From the NCBI GenBank assembly GCA_903822245.1, contig CAIJOE010000056.1:1-5540 (forward strand): a stretch of DNA of 5,540 nt. The letters are read 5' to 3'. This document shows, one piece after another, positions 5,304 through 5,540 of this stretch. The stretch comes from an uncultured Actinomycetes bacterium (GTDB lineage: Bacteria; Actinomycetota; Actinomycetes; Nanopelagicales; Nanopelagicaceae). Under the pieces are notes generated by a model. The model was not told the origin of the DNA. It saw nothing but the letters and a program-made list of their open reading frames with translations, and did not search any database. The position numbers were made by a program, and so were the translations under genes. Position 1 is the stretch's first letter; every line of letters starts with the position of its first letter.

Positions 5304-5540
5304 ATGAAGGTGATTGAAGTTAAGGGGCTAAAAAAGATCTACGGCGACTTCACTGCAGTCTCTGGCATCGATTTAACGATCGAGGCAGGTGAGATTTTCG
5401 CCTTATTGGGGCCAAATGGTGCGGGAAAGACCACGACCGTTGAAATCTTGGCGGGTTTCCGAGACCGAGATAGTGGTTCGGTAAGCGTGCTGGGGTTTGA
5501 CCCAGCCACTAAAGGCGATGCGGGCCGCAGTTGGCGCAAC
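5304..5540 (+). CDS. ABC transporter ATP-binding protein (DrrA/CcmA-type), 3' end outside window
   Basis: The first 79 codons of an ABC ATPase; the frame runs off the window edge, so the Q-loop, signature and Walker B are not seen. The A-loop tyrosine is Y13 (KKIYGDF), and Walker A is GPNGAGKT (36-43), in the setting IFALLGPNGAGKTTTVEIL followed by AGFRDRDSGSVSVLGFDP. That pattern is typical of the DrrA/CcmA group of exporters, in which a separate permease gene usually follows. By family it hydrolyses ATP at the inner membrane face to drive export; the cargo is unknown. The start is ATG 5304, but GTG 5310 is a serious rival: GGAG (5298-5301) lies 8 bases before it and only 2 before the ATG, and the protein would then begin MIEVKGLKK, a very common start for this family. 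Confidence 0.9.
   Translation, partial: MKVIEVKGLKKIYGDFTAVSGIDLTIEAGEIFALLGPNGAGKTTTVEILAGFRDRDSGSVSVLGFDPATKGDAGRSWRN

Noticed and set aside
5339..5539. Minus-strand open frame at the right edge
   Set aside because: It is the complement of the Walker A region of the ABC ATPase.

Overview
The window looks like chromosomal DNA from a low- to mid-GC actinobacterium. The best clue is the small CPGC/HWH/CW protein at 4946-5257 (minus). From memory, its start (MSPRRNYPKG) and end (RTRNAPRF) closely match a conserved actinobacterial protein. Modest GC, compact spacing, TTG starts and leaderless-type promoters would fit a streamlined lineage such as the freshwater acI group, but that placement is inference. 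No RNA gene, insertion sequence or CRISPR array was seen.

Left part (1-2565, all minus strand): a three-gene surface-polysaccharide cassette read right to left. It encodes a UDP-glucose/GDP-mannose dehydrogenase-family enzyme (sugar nucleotide to uronate), a DPM1-like family 2 glycosyltransferase, and an extended-SDR nucleotide-sugar epimerase/dehydratase cut by the window edge. The genes are tightly coupled: a 4-base stop/start overlap, then a 13-base gap with the ribosome site overlapping the previous stop. Both downstream genes appear to start with TTG. Single lines I counted here run at about 30-40% G+C against about 43-50% on the right, as expected for a variable cell-surface island.

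Junction (2566-2713): 148 bases without a gene. It holds the probable leaderless promoter of the cassette, a 12-base direct repeat 111 bases apart, and a 15-base tandem duplication that doubles the stop codon of the hydrolase upstream.

Right part (2714-5540): an alpha/beta hydrolase (minus) and an aldehyde dehydrogenase (plus) diverge from only 23 bases, where their two -10 hexamers overlap. The aldehyde dehydrogenase frame is intact except for one TAA that replaces the conserved cofactor-binding lysine, so it is marked as a pseudogene or a sequence error. It converges on the small zinc-binding-type protein, which diverges from the start of an ABC transporter ATPase running off the right edge.

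I see no clear new multi-gene system. The best leads are the single nonsense codon in the dehydrogenase, the overlapping leaderless divergent promoters, and the repeats at the island junction.
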